A stretch of 64,000 nucleotides of DNA from Calamus simplicifolius (taxonomy: Eukaryota; Streptophyta; Magnoliopsida; Arecales; Arecaceae). Each line of letters begins with the position of its first letter. Position 1 is the stretch's first letter. The stretch lies in assembly GCA_900491605.1 (NCBI GenBank), contig UESW01001858.1:92756-156755 (forward strand), given 5' to 3'. Both the position numbers and the translations under genes were made by a program. This document shows positions 42,369-53,829 of the stretch, in pieces. Below the pieces are notes generated by a model that ran no database searches, was not told where the DNA came from, and saw only the letters and a list, made by a program, of their open reading frames with translations.

Positions 42369-43860
42369 ATGCTGAGTGCTTTAGTAAATGGGTCACCTAG
42401 GTTTTCCTTTCCATCAATCTTGAAGATTTATGTCACCTCGGTCTACTATCTCTCGAATAAGATGAAACCAGCGCAGTATGTGCTTGGTGCGCTGATGTGC
42501 TCGTGGTTCCTTTGCTTGAGCTATGGCACCAGTGCTGTCACTGTATAACAGGACTGGTTCTTCTATGGAAGGTGTCACTCCAAGCTCGGAGATGAACTTT
42601 CACAGCCACACAGCTTCTTTCGCAGCATATGATGCAGCGATGTACTCTACCTCACACCAAATCTGCCACTGTATGTTGCTTGAAATTTTTCAGCAAACAG
42701 CTCCACCATTTAGGATAAACACGAAACCCGATACACTTTTGCTATCATCATGATCTGATTGAAAACTGGAATCAGTATATCCAATAAGTTTCAAATCAGA
42801 CTCTCCATAGACTAACCACTGGTTCTTAGTATTTCTCAAATACTTAAGGATTATCTTAACAACTTGCCACTTTTTCTCCTGGATCAGATTGGTATCTACT
42901 CACTACTCCTAGTGAGTATGCCACATCTGGTCTTGTACATGTCATGGTTACATAATCGATCCTACTGCTGAAGCATATGGAATTCGACTCATACGTTCTC
43001 TTTCATTAGGAGTTGTCGGACAATCCTTCTTAGAAAGATGAATTCCATGGCCTATCGAAAGATAGCCTTTCTTGAAATTCTTCATGCTAAACCTCTTTAG
43101 CACTGTGTTAATATACGTAGATTGGGATAAACCTAGCATCCTCTTAGATCTATCTCTATAGATCTTCATCCCTAGGATGTATGATGCTTCTCCCAAATCT
43201 TTCATGGAGAATTGTGATGATAACCATATCTTTATTCCTTGTAATGCAGGGATATCATTCCCGATTAAGAGAATATCATCCACATATAATACAAGAAATA
43301 CAATAATAGAATTGTTAGCCCATTTATAAATGCAAGGTTCTTCTTTATTCTTAATAAAGCCATAAGATTTGATCACATTATCAAATCATATATTCCAACT
43401 CCTTGATGCTTGCTTAAGTCCATAAATAGACTTCTGTAGCCTGCACACTTTAGACTCATCTTAGATATAAAACCTTCAGGCTGTATCATATACACCTATT
43501 CTTCTAAATCATCATTTAGAAAAGCGGTTTTAACATCCATCTGCCAAATCTCATAATCGAAGTGTGCTGCTATAGCTAGCATAATCCAAATGGATTTCAG
43601 CATTGCCACAGGAGAAAATGTTTCGTCATAGTCAATACCATAACGTTGACGATACCCCTTGGCAACCAACGTGCTTTATAGATCTCTATCGTCTATGCCT
43701 CTTTTCCTCTTGAAAACCCATTTACACCCTATGGTTTTATCCCTTCAGGTGGGTCAACTAATGTCCATACATTATTGTCTTCATGGAATCAAGTTCAGAT
43801 TTCATGGCATCAAGCCATTTATTAGAGTCAGTCCTTTGCATAGCTTCCATATAGGCGCAT
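42369..43860 (-). pseudogene. Copia RT and RNase H fragment (Tork/Angela-like)
   Basis: Minus-strand Ty1/copia pol, from 43860 down: SNKWLDAMKSELDSM (about 43830), WVFKRKRG-type and MDVKTAFLND-like text with frame changes (43700-43500), then an open stretch 43376-42948 with YGFIKNKEEPCIYKW, the YVDD box in LVLYVDDILLIGND (about 43290) and LGMKIYRDRSKRMLGLSQ, and RNase H below (GYTDSSFQSD near 42800, QWQIWCEVEYIAAS near 42650, AHQRTKHI near 42480). Stops and shifts abound. Upstream it meets the LTR of Tat-type element 1 at about 43861; downstream it meets the N. Confidence 0.85.
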
Positions 43861-44437
43861 TGAGCTCGGGTCCCCTTCTTATACATGTCTGGGGGGTCAC
43901 GTTTACCTCGTTCCGTTGGAACCATCGAATCAGCTTTGTTAGAATGAGTTCCATGGATGGCGGGCGAGTGAGCTGTTGCAGAATGGGTGCCGCGTATATC
44001 GGCGACTATTGCATGTGCTGGCAACTTCCCATAAATTTGGTCATGACAGGTGGGCCAGTCGTGTTGTAGCTGGTTTTATATCACTGAGATTGATATCCGG
44101 AGTTGGTTTCATGAGCGCAGGGGGAGCGTAGCATGAAGGTAATCGGGACCAAGACCGAGGTCAAGGCGGGATTTGGAGATGAGCTTGAGCCGGATCCGAG
44201 GCCGAAACCGGATCTGAGCCGAATACGAGGCCGAAGCCGAGGCCGAGCCGAATCCAAGACCGAAGCAGAGGCTGAGCCGAATCTAGGGCCGAAGCTGAGG
44301 CCGAGTCGAATCCGGGGCCGAAGCAGAGGCCAAGCCGAATCGGGGCCGAAGCAGAGGCCGAGCTCTAAGCCATCAAAAATTGTTCAAAAAATCGTGTGGT
44401 ATGTTATTGAACCACCTGATGGTGATTAGCCACATCA
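43861..44437 (-). repeat. 3' LTR of Tat-type element 1 (truncated)
   Basis: Matches 55669-56417: starts (minus strand) TGATGTGGCTAATCACC and ends at 43861 in ...GACCCGAGCTCA, short of the part corresponding to 55437-55668. Contains a GAGGCCGAAGC / GAGCCGAATC minisatellite with fewer units than the 5' LTR, hence 577 against about 749 bp over the shared part. Confidence 0.85.
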
Positions 44438-44438
44438 G

Positions 44439-44460
44439 ATGCCCCCCCCCCCCCCTGAGA
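44439..44460 (-). other. Polypurine tract of Tat-type element 1
   Basis: On the minus strand CATCTCA then a run of about 16 G and GCATC, directly before the 3' LTR start TGATG. An all-purine tract here fixes the orientation of the element. Confidence 0.75.
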
Positions 44461-44779
44461 TGGGTAAGCGTGCTCCTACCATTGCAAGGGGGCGCTTTAT
44501 CACCTGGTGGCTAATCTTCAGGCACCTCGTGCCAAGAGCCATCCCCCTAATGATGCGTCGGACGCTGCAATGCCATCATCTCACCCACTGCGACTGTTGG
44601 GATCGAGGAGGATTTCCCTCGAGTGCTGGGCATGCGCATTATTGTGGTGAGGTCACTGCCATCCCTTCGCTGGCAGCGGTCTCCGGGTCTTGCGCTCCGG
44701 GTAGTTGCCGTAGCCGTCCCCAATGGGAAGTGAGCACGTAGCCGGAGCAAACTTGGCGGGACAATTTTGAAAAGACAAG

Positions 44780-44789
44780 TCTATAAAAG
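44780..44789 (+). promoter_or_regulatory. TATA box upstream of the antisense ORF
   Basis: TCTATAAAAGGGGG at about 44780, in the plus direction, 170 bp before the antisense ORF ATG at 44953; a canonical plant TATA context. Confidence 0.55.
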
Positions 44790-44952
44790 GGGGCATCCCC
44801 GGCTCAATGTGTCCTTGCTGCTTTTGTTTTTGCCTCTGCTCTGATTTTATTCAAGCTTGTTCGTCTTCCATCCTCCCGAGCCCTTCGCCTTCGCTTCTTC
44901 GTCCTCAAATCCTTCAGGTTAGTTCTGTTGCCATGGCCATCCCTTCTCTTTC

Positions 44953-47129
44953 ATGTTCGATTTTGATTCCGGAGGCCATTCCCCCAACCACTCTCAGCTT
45001 GCTCCTTCTCCACCGCTTTCCTGGTCCTCCTCCGTAGGGGATGCTCCTTCGGAGGAGCGGCGGCCTACAGGGCGGCCTTGTGCCGGAAATCGCCCCGCCG
45101 CCGGACAGGCTCCTGCACAAAGCCGCCTGGTGGTCGCTGGCCCCTCTTCCCATGGGAGGCAGTCTCCTGAGAGGACTGCCTCTGTCATGACCGCCCAGGA
45201 GATTATCAATCTCAGGGCTCTATACCAAATCCCTGTAGACCTCCGCCTGTATGTCCCTTACTTGAAGACAGGGTAACCTCTTCCTACCCGGGCCGGGTAG
45301 CCCTTTATGAATATTATATTAAGGCTGGTCTCCGTATCCCCATTCATCCTTTCATACTTAACATTTTAGATAGATATTCCTTAGCTTTAGCTCAGTTGGT
45401 CCCGAATTCCATTCGGACCTCGTAGGTTTCGTAGTGCTGTGCCACATCCATGGGATAGAGGCTAGGATTTCTCTTTTTCGTTGCTTCTATACCCTTAGGA
45501 AACAATTGGGATGGTGGTCTTTTGCCCCTAGGCCCACTAGAACTCTTAAGTTGCATCTTCCCACTTCGGTTAAGGGGTGAAAAAGTAGATTCTTCTTTGC
45601 TCAAATTGAGGGAGTGAAGACCGAGTGTGGAATTTCCGTCACCGAGGCCAACAAAGACCCCAGAATCCTCCCCAGAGATCAGGAGGCGTTCGGGCAGTTG
45701 ATTACTGCCGACATCCCTCGCTGCAACTGGCTGCTAGCTGAGGAGAATCTTCGGCTAGCGGGTCTTATTCCTGGCGACGGTGAGTAGTGTAACCTTTCAT
45801 CTCTTTGCTTTTCCTCTTCCTCTTTTGATCAAAGTTCATTGATTCGTAGGCATGGCCCCATCGCTTCGCGAGATAAGGAGGGCTGCCACCAAGAAGAGAA
45901 AGGCTCGAGAGGATGGGACCCCTGCCATGAGGGAGGCCACCGCCAAAGTTGTCAAGAAAGCCGAGGTCGGAGAGGCTCCAAGAAGGAACGAGGCCGAGGA
46001 AGGACGACCTCGCTCCCCGTTCTCCATTGATCTGATGGATGACCCTCCGGAGAAGGCTGAAGCGTCGTCATCACCACCAAAGGTGCCCGAGGTGGAGCCA
46101 ATCGATGTGGCTTCGGGACTCAATCCGGAGGCCTCCCCATCTACCGAGGGAGCAGGGGTTGATGAGCCAGCTCAAGCCGGGGTGCCGGACATGCAGCCAG
46201 AAGCTAAACCCGCACTAGTCTCCACAGAGTCCGCCGAAGAGGAAGAGGTCGACGTTTCCTTTCAGTCGATCTTGTTGCGTCACACTCGTTGGGCCGAGCG
46301 GACAGTGGCCCAAGCCTCCGTGCTCGAGCTGGAGAGGTTCCTTCAACAGCAAAGGACCTCTATATTTTTTCAAGAGGCATCCATGGCTCATCTTTGGGTA
46401 AGTATTGTCCCATTGTCAACCTCTATTGTTCCTGTTTCTTTACCTAGCAGTGAGTTTTGCGCAGGCATTGAACTCCCTGACCGCTATGAGGGGCCTTTGG
46501 TCCCAGGTCCAGGCCGCTCTCGACCAATCGTTGGAAGAGATTCAAGAAGTAAAGGCGAGGGCCGAGGCAGCTCTGGAGGAGGTCTGGGCAGAGACTGCCC
46601 GGCGCAGAAGGCCAAAGCCGAAGCCGAGGTTGCCCGGCTTAGGGCTGAAAAGGCAGAAGATGCACTGGAGGTGGCCTAGTGCCGGGCGGCCAATGAGCTA
46701 GATAACGCTGAGGTGGCTGAGGAGAAGCAGAAAGTGGCAGAAGAAAAGTTGAAGGTGGTAGAGTCGGAAGTATATTTGTTGAAGAACCAATTACACTCCA
46801 CCACCATCGAAATTGGTGTGGTCGAGGAAAGAGCCGAGAACGCGGAGGAAATCGCCCGCCGGTCTGACGCTGAAATTGCTGGTCTAAAGGTGGTGGTGAC
46901 CGAAGCCAAAAAGAGGGCTGCTGAGGCCGAGAAGAAGGCCGCTGAAGCTGTAGAAAATTTTAGGAAATCTGCTGCCTTCAACAAAGAATTGGCCGAAACA
47001 ACAGCATTTGCATATGATGGTGGCTTCCAGGACTGCAAAGAGAAAATCCGAAAGCTCTATGGCCTCGAAGGGATTGAAGATCTGCAGCCAGATGAAGAGG
47101 ATGATGACTCAGACCCAGTCGAACCCTAG
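44953..47129 (+). pseudogene. Antisense ORF of Tat-type element 1 (Transposase_28/'gypsy-type transposon' domain plus coiled coil)
   Basis: Encoded opposite to gag-pol between integrase and 3' LTR, as in Retand/Tat relatives. From ATG 44953: MFDFDSGGHSP, TAQEIINLRALYQIPVDLRL, a frame change near 45285, RVALYEYYIKAGLRIPIHPF (about 45294), then FFFAQIEGVKTECGISVTEA to NWLLAEENLRLAGLIPGD (about 45740). Two intron-like gaps: 45780-45849 (GTGAGT...TCGTAG) and 46398-46464 (GTAAGT...GCGCAG); joining across both keeps the sense. The C-terminal third (46480-47129) is heptad-rich and alanine/glutamate/lysine-rich, a long coiled coil. A frameshift (~46600) and TAG (46677-46679) break it. Function unknown; the domain label is from family knowledge of such antisense ORFs. 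Confidence 0.7.
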
Positions 47130-47289
47130 TTTTTCTTTTTGTTGTATCAAGTCCGGTTTTGACCGGTAATTTTGTAAAACTGTTTTGCTATCAATGAACT
47201 TTAATTCAATCTTCCCTTGATTTGCCCGTAGCTAGAGAGTTCCAGTGAGCATGGTAACGCGAGTAGGTAAGGGTCATTTTTAGGGAATA

Positions 47290-47930
47290 GCCGAGGCTGG
47301 TGCCAAGGATAAAGGATCGTGGCCAGCATGAGGCCGAAGTGAGGCCAAGGCCAACGATTGAGGCCGAAGCCAAGGACCGAGGCCGAAGTGAGGCCAAAGT
47401 GAGGCCGAAATCGGTAGCCAAGGCGAGGCCAAAGCCAGTAGCCAATGATCGAAAACGTAGTGAAGCCGAAGCCGATGGTCGAGGCGAGGCCGAAACCAGT
47501 AGCTGAGGCAAGGCCAAAGACGGTAGCTGAGGAGAGGCTGAAGGCGGCAGCCTAGGCGAGGCCGAAGCCGGTAGCCGAGGAGAGGCCGAAGGCAGCAGCC
47601 GAGGCAAGGCCGAAGCCATTAGCCGAGGCGAGGCCGAGGCCAGAAGTGTAGTTCATGCAGCTCCAGGAACCGACACGTAGTCGGGCTTCAAGTGCCGATG
47701 CGGAGTCTATTTTAGGGGCCGAGAGGCTCGGGCTTGTAGTGTTGATGCGGAGTCGGGCTTAATTCCGACGCAGAGTCGGGCTTAATTGCCGATGCAGAGT
47801 CGAGCTTAGTGCCGAGGTGAGACTCGGGCTTAGAGTGCCGACGCGGAGTCGGGCTTAGTTGCCGAGGGGAGACTTAGGCTTGGAGTGCCGACGTGGAGTC
47901 GAGCTTGGAGTGCCAATGTCAGATCGCTTA
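47290..47930. repeat. Minisatellites between integrase and antisense ORF
   Basis: 47290-47640: imperfect 20-30-bp units of GAGGCCGAAGCC / GGTAGCCGAGG. 47640-47930: ~28-bp units of GGAGTCGGGCTTA and TGCCGACGCGGAGTCG. Open frames here are repeat artefacts. Confidence 0.8.
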
Positions 47931-48005
47931 GACATTTCCGTTAGTGAAAAAAGATGAATGATAATTCTAGGGAAATGTTCAAAACAAATATGGCGATAGA
48001 TTACT

Positions 48006-49298
48006 GATAATACCGCCAGAGGTTATCCGCATTCTAGGTATGAGGGAGAGGTTTCCCGTTTAGCTCTTCGATCCAGTAAGCTCCGCGATGAAGTGCGTTG
48101 GTAACCCGATAGAGCCCTTCCCAATTAGGAGATAGTTTGCCCCCCTCCGTAGGCTTGGAGACATCGGCTCGTCTGAGGACCAAGTCCCCCGGAAGGAACG
48201 TCCTGGACGAACTCGGGCATTGTAGTATTTTGCAATCCTTTATCGATAGGAGGCCATTCTAACTCGTGCTCGATCACGAAGCTCTTCGATGAGGTCGAGG
48301 TTGGATCTTAATAGATTTGGGTTGTCACCTTTGTCATATGACTGCACCTGGGGACTGGGGACGCCAATCTCCACCGGAACAACAGCTTCCGTTCCGAATA
48401 CAAGGCTGAACGGGGTTTCTTCAGTGGGAGCCTGAGGCATTGTGTGGTAGGCCCATAGCACGTTCGGGAGCTCTTCTACCCATCTCCCCTTGAAATTATC
48501 CAGGCGTGTTCTGAGCCCTTGTAGGATTGTCCGATTCATCACTTCGGTAGCCCCGTTAGTTTGCGGGTGACTGACAGAAGTGAACCTTTGGTGTATTCCT
48601 AGCTCGGCACAGAAGTCTCTGAATGGGGCATTGTCGAACTGGCGCCCGTTGTCGGTAACAAGCGTGTGGGGTAATCCAAACCGGCAAATGATAGACTTCC
48701 AAAAGAAGCTTCTCACCTTAGCTTCGGTAATCTTAGCCAATGCTTCGGCTTCTACCCACTTGGTGAAGTGATCGATGGCTACGAGCAAAAACTTTTGTTG
48801 GCCAGAAGCTGGAGGGAAAGGTCCCAAGATGTCCATCCCCCACTGGGCGAATGGCCATGAAGCCGATATAGGGTTCAGCCGAGAAGTTGGTAGCCACTAG
48901 ACGTTTGCATGTCGCTGGAACTATCACACTTTGGACCAGCTCGGCTGCGTCTTCCCGCATGGTGGGCCAGTAATAGCTTTGCGTTGAGCTTTGTATGACA
49001 GTGCTCTGCCCCCCAAGTGGTTACCGCAGATACCTTCATGAATCTCTCGGAAGATGTAGTTGGCATATGTAGGACCGACACATCTAAGGAGGGGATGAGA
49101 AAACGATCTCCGGTACAGCTGTCCGTCGAACATCAGGAACTTGTGTACTTGCCATCTGAAAATCTTGGCTTCGGCGGGGTCGGTCGGGAGGGTTCCAGTG
49201 GCAAAGTACTTGATGTAAGCGTTCATCCAAGAAAGCTCCTGGTGGACCGGCAAGGCCTCTTCTGCTGCGTCAATGCTTGGGGCTTCCAGGTGCTCCAC
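48006..49298 (-). pseudogene. Integrase of Tat-type element 1
   Basis: Zinc-binding N-terminal region in 49298-48930 (IHEGICGNHLGGRALSYKAQ and downstream cysteines, with a frame change near 48940). The catalytic core is open at 48836-48240: D in MDILGPFPPASG, D in LVTDNGRQFDN (about 48660), E in TNGATEVMNRTI (about 48545), then VLWAYHTMPQAPTEETPFSL. The C-terminal part continues to about 48006 in another frame (LVLRRADVSKPTEGGKL). The catalytic triad is complete, but the gene is split by frameshifts and, upstream, by a solo LTR. Confidence 0.88.
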
Positions 49299-49303
49299 GT
49301 AAG

Positions 49304-51326
49304 TGAAGGGAGAAACAATCCCCGAGGCATGCATATTTTAAATTTTGATAACAATTATCAATGCGGAATTTTAAAGATTACATACTAATCTATCTAACAT
49401 GCATCAAGATCATATCTTTGCCTTGTATATAGGATCGATTGATCCAAAATATGCATATAATTAAAACTATCAAGATCATGTCTTGATCATCAAGGCAAGA
49501 AGTCATACTTCTTATCTTGAAGCATGCTTAAGATCTAGGGATCATATCACTTACCTTGAAGGCAATTGGTAAATCCTTTTATGCTCTGCAGTCGTTCAAT
49601 CGTCCGGCCTCTAGTATCGTCCACACGAAGCCCGAATGATCAGATTTCTGAGAGTGCTAGCTCGCAGAAAAATAGCTTTGCTGATCTTGAATCCTCCCAC
49701 TTGAATCTTCCTCTAAGATCCACCATGCTTCCGCTAACACTAGAATCACCAGGATTTTTTTATTCAAACCTTTTTAGAATTACAATCCACGACATATCGT
49801 GTATTGTTGTTCTGTGTTTTCTGGTGAGGAATGCCATCTATTTATAGTCTCAATTTAGCCTTAACATTGAATTCTGACATTAAGAATTCCGTCGTTTGGT
49901 AAAAGCGAAGAGACATCGAAGGCACGGCGCTTGGTTTAATTCCGACGTTCGTGAAAACCAAAGAGACGTGGCTAAATCCAACGTTCGGTGAAAACCAAAG
50001 AGACGTGGCTAAATCCGACGTTCGTGAAAACCAAAGAGTCGTGGCTAAATCCGAGTAAAAATTAATGTTAGGCATTAAATTCTACAAGAGAATTTAATCT
50101 CTCATGAGATGAGATTTTAGCCATCTCATCATATGAGATCCTTATGCAGAGGTTTGGGTTCAGGTGATGGTTTAATCTGATCTGAATTTATTTGACTAAA
50201 CCCACATAGATCATGGTCCAAGCCCAAATCAAATTTGGCTAGTCCTGAATCTATAAATTCAAATCAAATCTAATTTTAAATCAATATTTAAAATTGACTA
50301 GTCCTTCTAATAGACTTAAACCAAATTGAATCTTATTCAATTGTACTTAACCCAATTGAGATAATTCAATCAATCAAATTGATTAATTAAATCATATATG
50401 ATTCTCAATCGTTGATCAGCAAATAGATCATCCTAGGAAACTTCTATGCGTGTGACTCTCTAGGTTCGAACCTAAGCCGGTAGCATAGAAACAACTTTCT
50501 ATACTAATTGATGTGCCCATCTAGCAATGGAACCCGACGTCCGGATAGGTCGAAGAGTTGCCGAGCAAACTCTAAGAACCCTAAGAAACAGTTACCGTAT
50601 AATTCAACCTCTTGACCACAAATGCTAAGGATGGCTTAAGAGCCTGTCAACTCTAAATAGCAAATCCATAAAGTGATTTCAACTTTAGTGATCATGTGAC
50701 TTTCACATGAAGTGCGTTGGCCAAGGTCTTGCTAAATTGAAACACAAGCATTTCTCATTTTAACAGGATAGGTCAAATTCCATCTTGATCAACAACGACT
50801 ACCACAAGTACTTGACTGCACCCAGTAACCTTTCGTAGCTGGATTAGAAATCCAGGTGGTCCGGCACCTAAGTACAATGAGTTGCTTGTAAGCCACTGGT
50901 TGTGATCTTCAGGTCTGAAGGATACTTATACCTATATCTTCTCGATTAACTCTTGACAAGAGTATCCAAAAATGAGTCATGTTCGGTGAAATGTACTCCT
51001 ACACTTCCACCTGTATGTCATACTAGTGTCTCAACACTCCTTGGTTAAGAGGACAACCAACAAATATGATATACAACGTCCTATAATTGATAGTACTATC
51101 CTGTCATAGTATATCATTTGGTCGCGAACTCTTTTAAGGACCTTCAAAGATAAATCCTCCTTTATCATGAAGGAAGATCCTGAGGGCTTCATTACAATCA
51201 GGAGTATTAAGAAGATTTTTTTGTAATGAATAAACTGCCAAATAACTTTTATTAATATATCAATTTATATACAATTTACATTAGCACAATCATCAAATGA
51301 TTGGCTTTAGGATACAATTCCCAACA
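49304..51326. mobile_element. Solo LTR (2023 bp) with 5-bp target duplication
   Basis: Inserted between RNase H and integrase of element 1. It begins TGAAGGGAGAAAC and ends ATTCCCAACA on the plus strand, and is flanked by perfect GTAAG duplicates (49299-49303, 51327-51331). Read on the minus strand it starts TGTTGGGAATTGTATCC, a common copia-type LTR start, so minus is the likely orientation. No retrotransposon genes are inside, as expected of a solo LTR left by LTR-LTR recombination. It contains a ~37-bp triple repeat at about 49900-50055. Confidence 0.88.
49900..50055. repeat. Three ~37-40-bp tandem repeats in the solo LTR
   Basis: AAACCAAAGAGACGTGGCTA, followed by AATCCGACGTTCGTG, repeated three times with small changes. 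Confidence 0.8.
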
Positions 51327-51331
51327 GTAAG

Positions 51332-52895
51332 TTCTTCCCAAGGTTCCGTCGACCGATGTGGCCAATCGACAGTGCGTCAGCTCTAGCGTTCTCCTTCTGG
51401 GGAATGTAGCTGATACTGAAGTGGGCTAGGGGAGAAACCTGTGACTGCACCACTAAGGTAATGGGACATGGTGGGATCCCGTGCCTCACTCCCCATTAAT
51501 CTAACCGAAGACTAGCTAAGAATCAGTAAAAACTCTGAGATGCTTTACCCCGAGTTCATGAGCTAGCCTTACCCCTGACAGTAGGGCCTCATACTCGGCT
51601 TGATTGTTTGTAGCTGGAAAAAGAAATGGAGGGCGTATTTGGATACCACTCCGTCTGGGCTAGCTAGGATGAGGCCCACTCCACTTCCATGAGATTTTGA
51701 TGCTCTGTCTACGTGAAGGAGCCAGTCATTCCCCCTCTCCTTGTTTCAGTGCCCGAGGGGTTTGCATGGGATTCTTCCGGTTGCTCTTCTACCCAAGTAC
51801 ACTCGACCAGGAAATCCGCTAAAACTTGAGACTTCATAGCCATCCTAGGTTGGAACATAAGTCAAACTCTCCCAGTTTGAGCGCCCACTTTGCCAGTCGG
51901 CCAGAAGTATCAGGATGGGACAGGACCGCCATGATCGGGTGAGCTTGGAAATAAGGCCTGAGGTGCTGGGCAAAGATCAATGCAAAAATGATCTTTTGAC
52001 TCTTGCATATCGGGTCTCGGCATCATGGAGTACCTTGCTAGTGTAATACATTTTTATGTCTCGTCGGTGTCCATGCGAACAAGCATGAAGCTGACAGCTT
52101 CGGGAGAAGCCGCGAGGTACAGAAAAAGTTCATCTCCACCCCTTGGCTTGGACAGCAGCGGTGGGGTAGATAGAAATTCTTTCAGTCTTTCGAAGGCCTC
52201 CTAACATTCCCTTGTCCATTCAAACCCGTTGACTCTGTGCAACTCCTTGAAGAAAGGCAAACATCTCTCCGCAGACTTGGACAGAAAATGGCTCAGGGCC
52301 GCTACCCTTCAGCTAAGCGCTGCACTTCCTTCTTGTTGGTGGGAGATCTCATGTCCAAGATGGCTCGGACTTTATCGGGGTTTGCCTCGATTCCTCGTTG
52401 TGCCACCATGAAACCCAAGAATTTACGGTTGTCACCCGAAGGCACACTTGCGTGGGTTCAGCCTCATCTAGTATCGGCGGAGGTTGCTGAAGGTCTCCGT
52501 CAAGTCGGCGATATGGTTGGTGGCACAAACTTTTTGTCAACATGTCGTCCATGTACACCTCCATGTTGCATTCGATCTGGTCCTCGAAGACTTTGTTCAT
52601 TAGCCTTTGGTAAGTGGCTCCCGCGTTCTTCAGTCCGAACGACATCACCTTGTAACAGTAGATTCCCTTCTCGGTTATAAAAGAGGTAGCTTCCTTCCGG
52701 GTCCATCCTAATTTGGTTGTACCCAGAGAAAGCATCCATGAAACTAAGTGTTTCATGGTTGGATGTAGCATCCACCAGTTGGTCGATCCAAGGCAAAGGG
52801 AAGCTATCCTTCGGGCATGCTTTGTTGAGATCGATGAAGTCTACACACATCCTCCAGTTTCCGTTGGCCTTGCGGACCATCACGACGTTAGCCAA
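51332..52895 (-). pseudogene. Reverse transcriptase and RNase H of Tat-type element 1
   Basis: From 52895 down: NVVMVRKANGNWRMCVDFID, LNKACPKDSFPLPWIDQLVD, TLSFMDAFSGYNQIRM (52770-52700), a frame change, and the catalytic motif YMDDMLTKS (about 52555). Further down (52340-51500) RNase H text in broken frames includes NNQAEYEALLSGVRLAHELG (about 51610), typical of the extra RNase H in Tat elements, and ENARADALSIGHIG (about 51370) next to the solo LTR. Many stops; inactive. Confidence 0.85.
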
Positions 52896-53289
52896 CCAGT
52901 CAGGGTAATGAACTTCCGAAGGTGGCCCGTAGCTCTCAGCTTGTGAATTTCCTCGTCAATGGCTTTCTGCCTATCCTGAGCAAAGCTTCCTTCTTCTACC
53001 GAACAGGCCGGCACTCTGGCTTGAGATTGAGCCGGTGAGTAATTATCTCCTCAGGGATGCTTGGTATGTCAGATGACGACCATGCAAGATGTCGGAGTTA
53101 GCACGTAGGAAAACCAGGAGTTGATCTCGTGCCTCTTCTGGAAGCAGTGCTCCGACCTGAATAGTCCTCGTCGGATCCTCTCCCAAGGGGAACATCAGAA
53201 GATGCTCAGCTGGCTCCCCTCTCCTCCCCAAGTCTTGGGGTCAAGCGGTTCAGGTGCTGTTGCCGACGCCGTCTCCTGGGGACTGGGGG

Positions 53290-53691
53290 CTAAGTGATAG
53301 CAGAGCGATAGCGGCTCTGTTCTCCCCTCATCTCTCCAACTCCTTCACTGATGGGGAACTTGACAAGTAACCTTTTGGTGGAGATGATAGCATCCAACAA
53401 GTTCAAACCAGGTCTCCCTAGAATAGCATTGTAAGTCAATGGAATCCGCACTACTATGAAGTTTATGGCAACCGTGCTTTGACGTGGTGGAGTCCCGGCT
53501 GTGACGGGAAGGGTGATCTCTCCTTCGACCTTCATAGAATCTCCAGTAAAACCCATCAAGGGTGTAATGATGGGTCGAAGGGAAGAATTAGACAGGTTCA
53601 TCCTAACAAAAGCTTCGTAGCTCAGAACGTCAACGAAACTTCCACTATCCACCAAAATTCTTTTTACAGGATGTTTGGCTATTATGGACAC
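53290..53691 (-). pseudogene. Protease of Tat-type element 1
   Basis: Aspartic protease region. VKRILVDSGSFVDVLSYEAF (about 53665) has the DSG active site intact, followed by PLMGFTGDSMKVEGEITLPV and YNAILGRPGLNLLDAIIST, the standard order for Tat/Athila-type proteases. The 134-codon stretch is open; surrounding gag-pol frames are broken, so it is part of a dead element. Confidence 0.88.
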
Positions 53692-53829
53692 GACGACACT
53701 GTCATCATGCTTGTTAACTACCCCCGTTCAAGTCCTTTTCAAAGAAAGGAATTACAGAGTCTAACCCTCCCGCTGCTTTTTCGAATTATGGCCTACCCCC
53801 CAGGAAATCATTGCTATTATCTTTTCTGT

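Noticed and set aside
43861..44024. Apparent fusion of an LTR-encoded peptide to copia pol (minus strand)
   Set aside because: It is a frame running by chance from the Tat LTR into the copia fragment; the junction is a breakpoint.
47300..47619. ORFs in the 47.3-47.6 kb repeat (plus and minus)
   Set aside because: Minisatellite artefact.
49566..49847. 93-codon ORF in the solo LTR
   Set aside because: No similarity to any known domain; lies in an LTR with matched target duplications.
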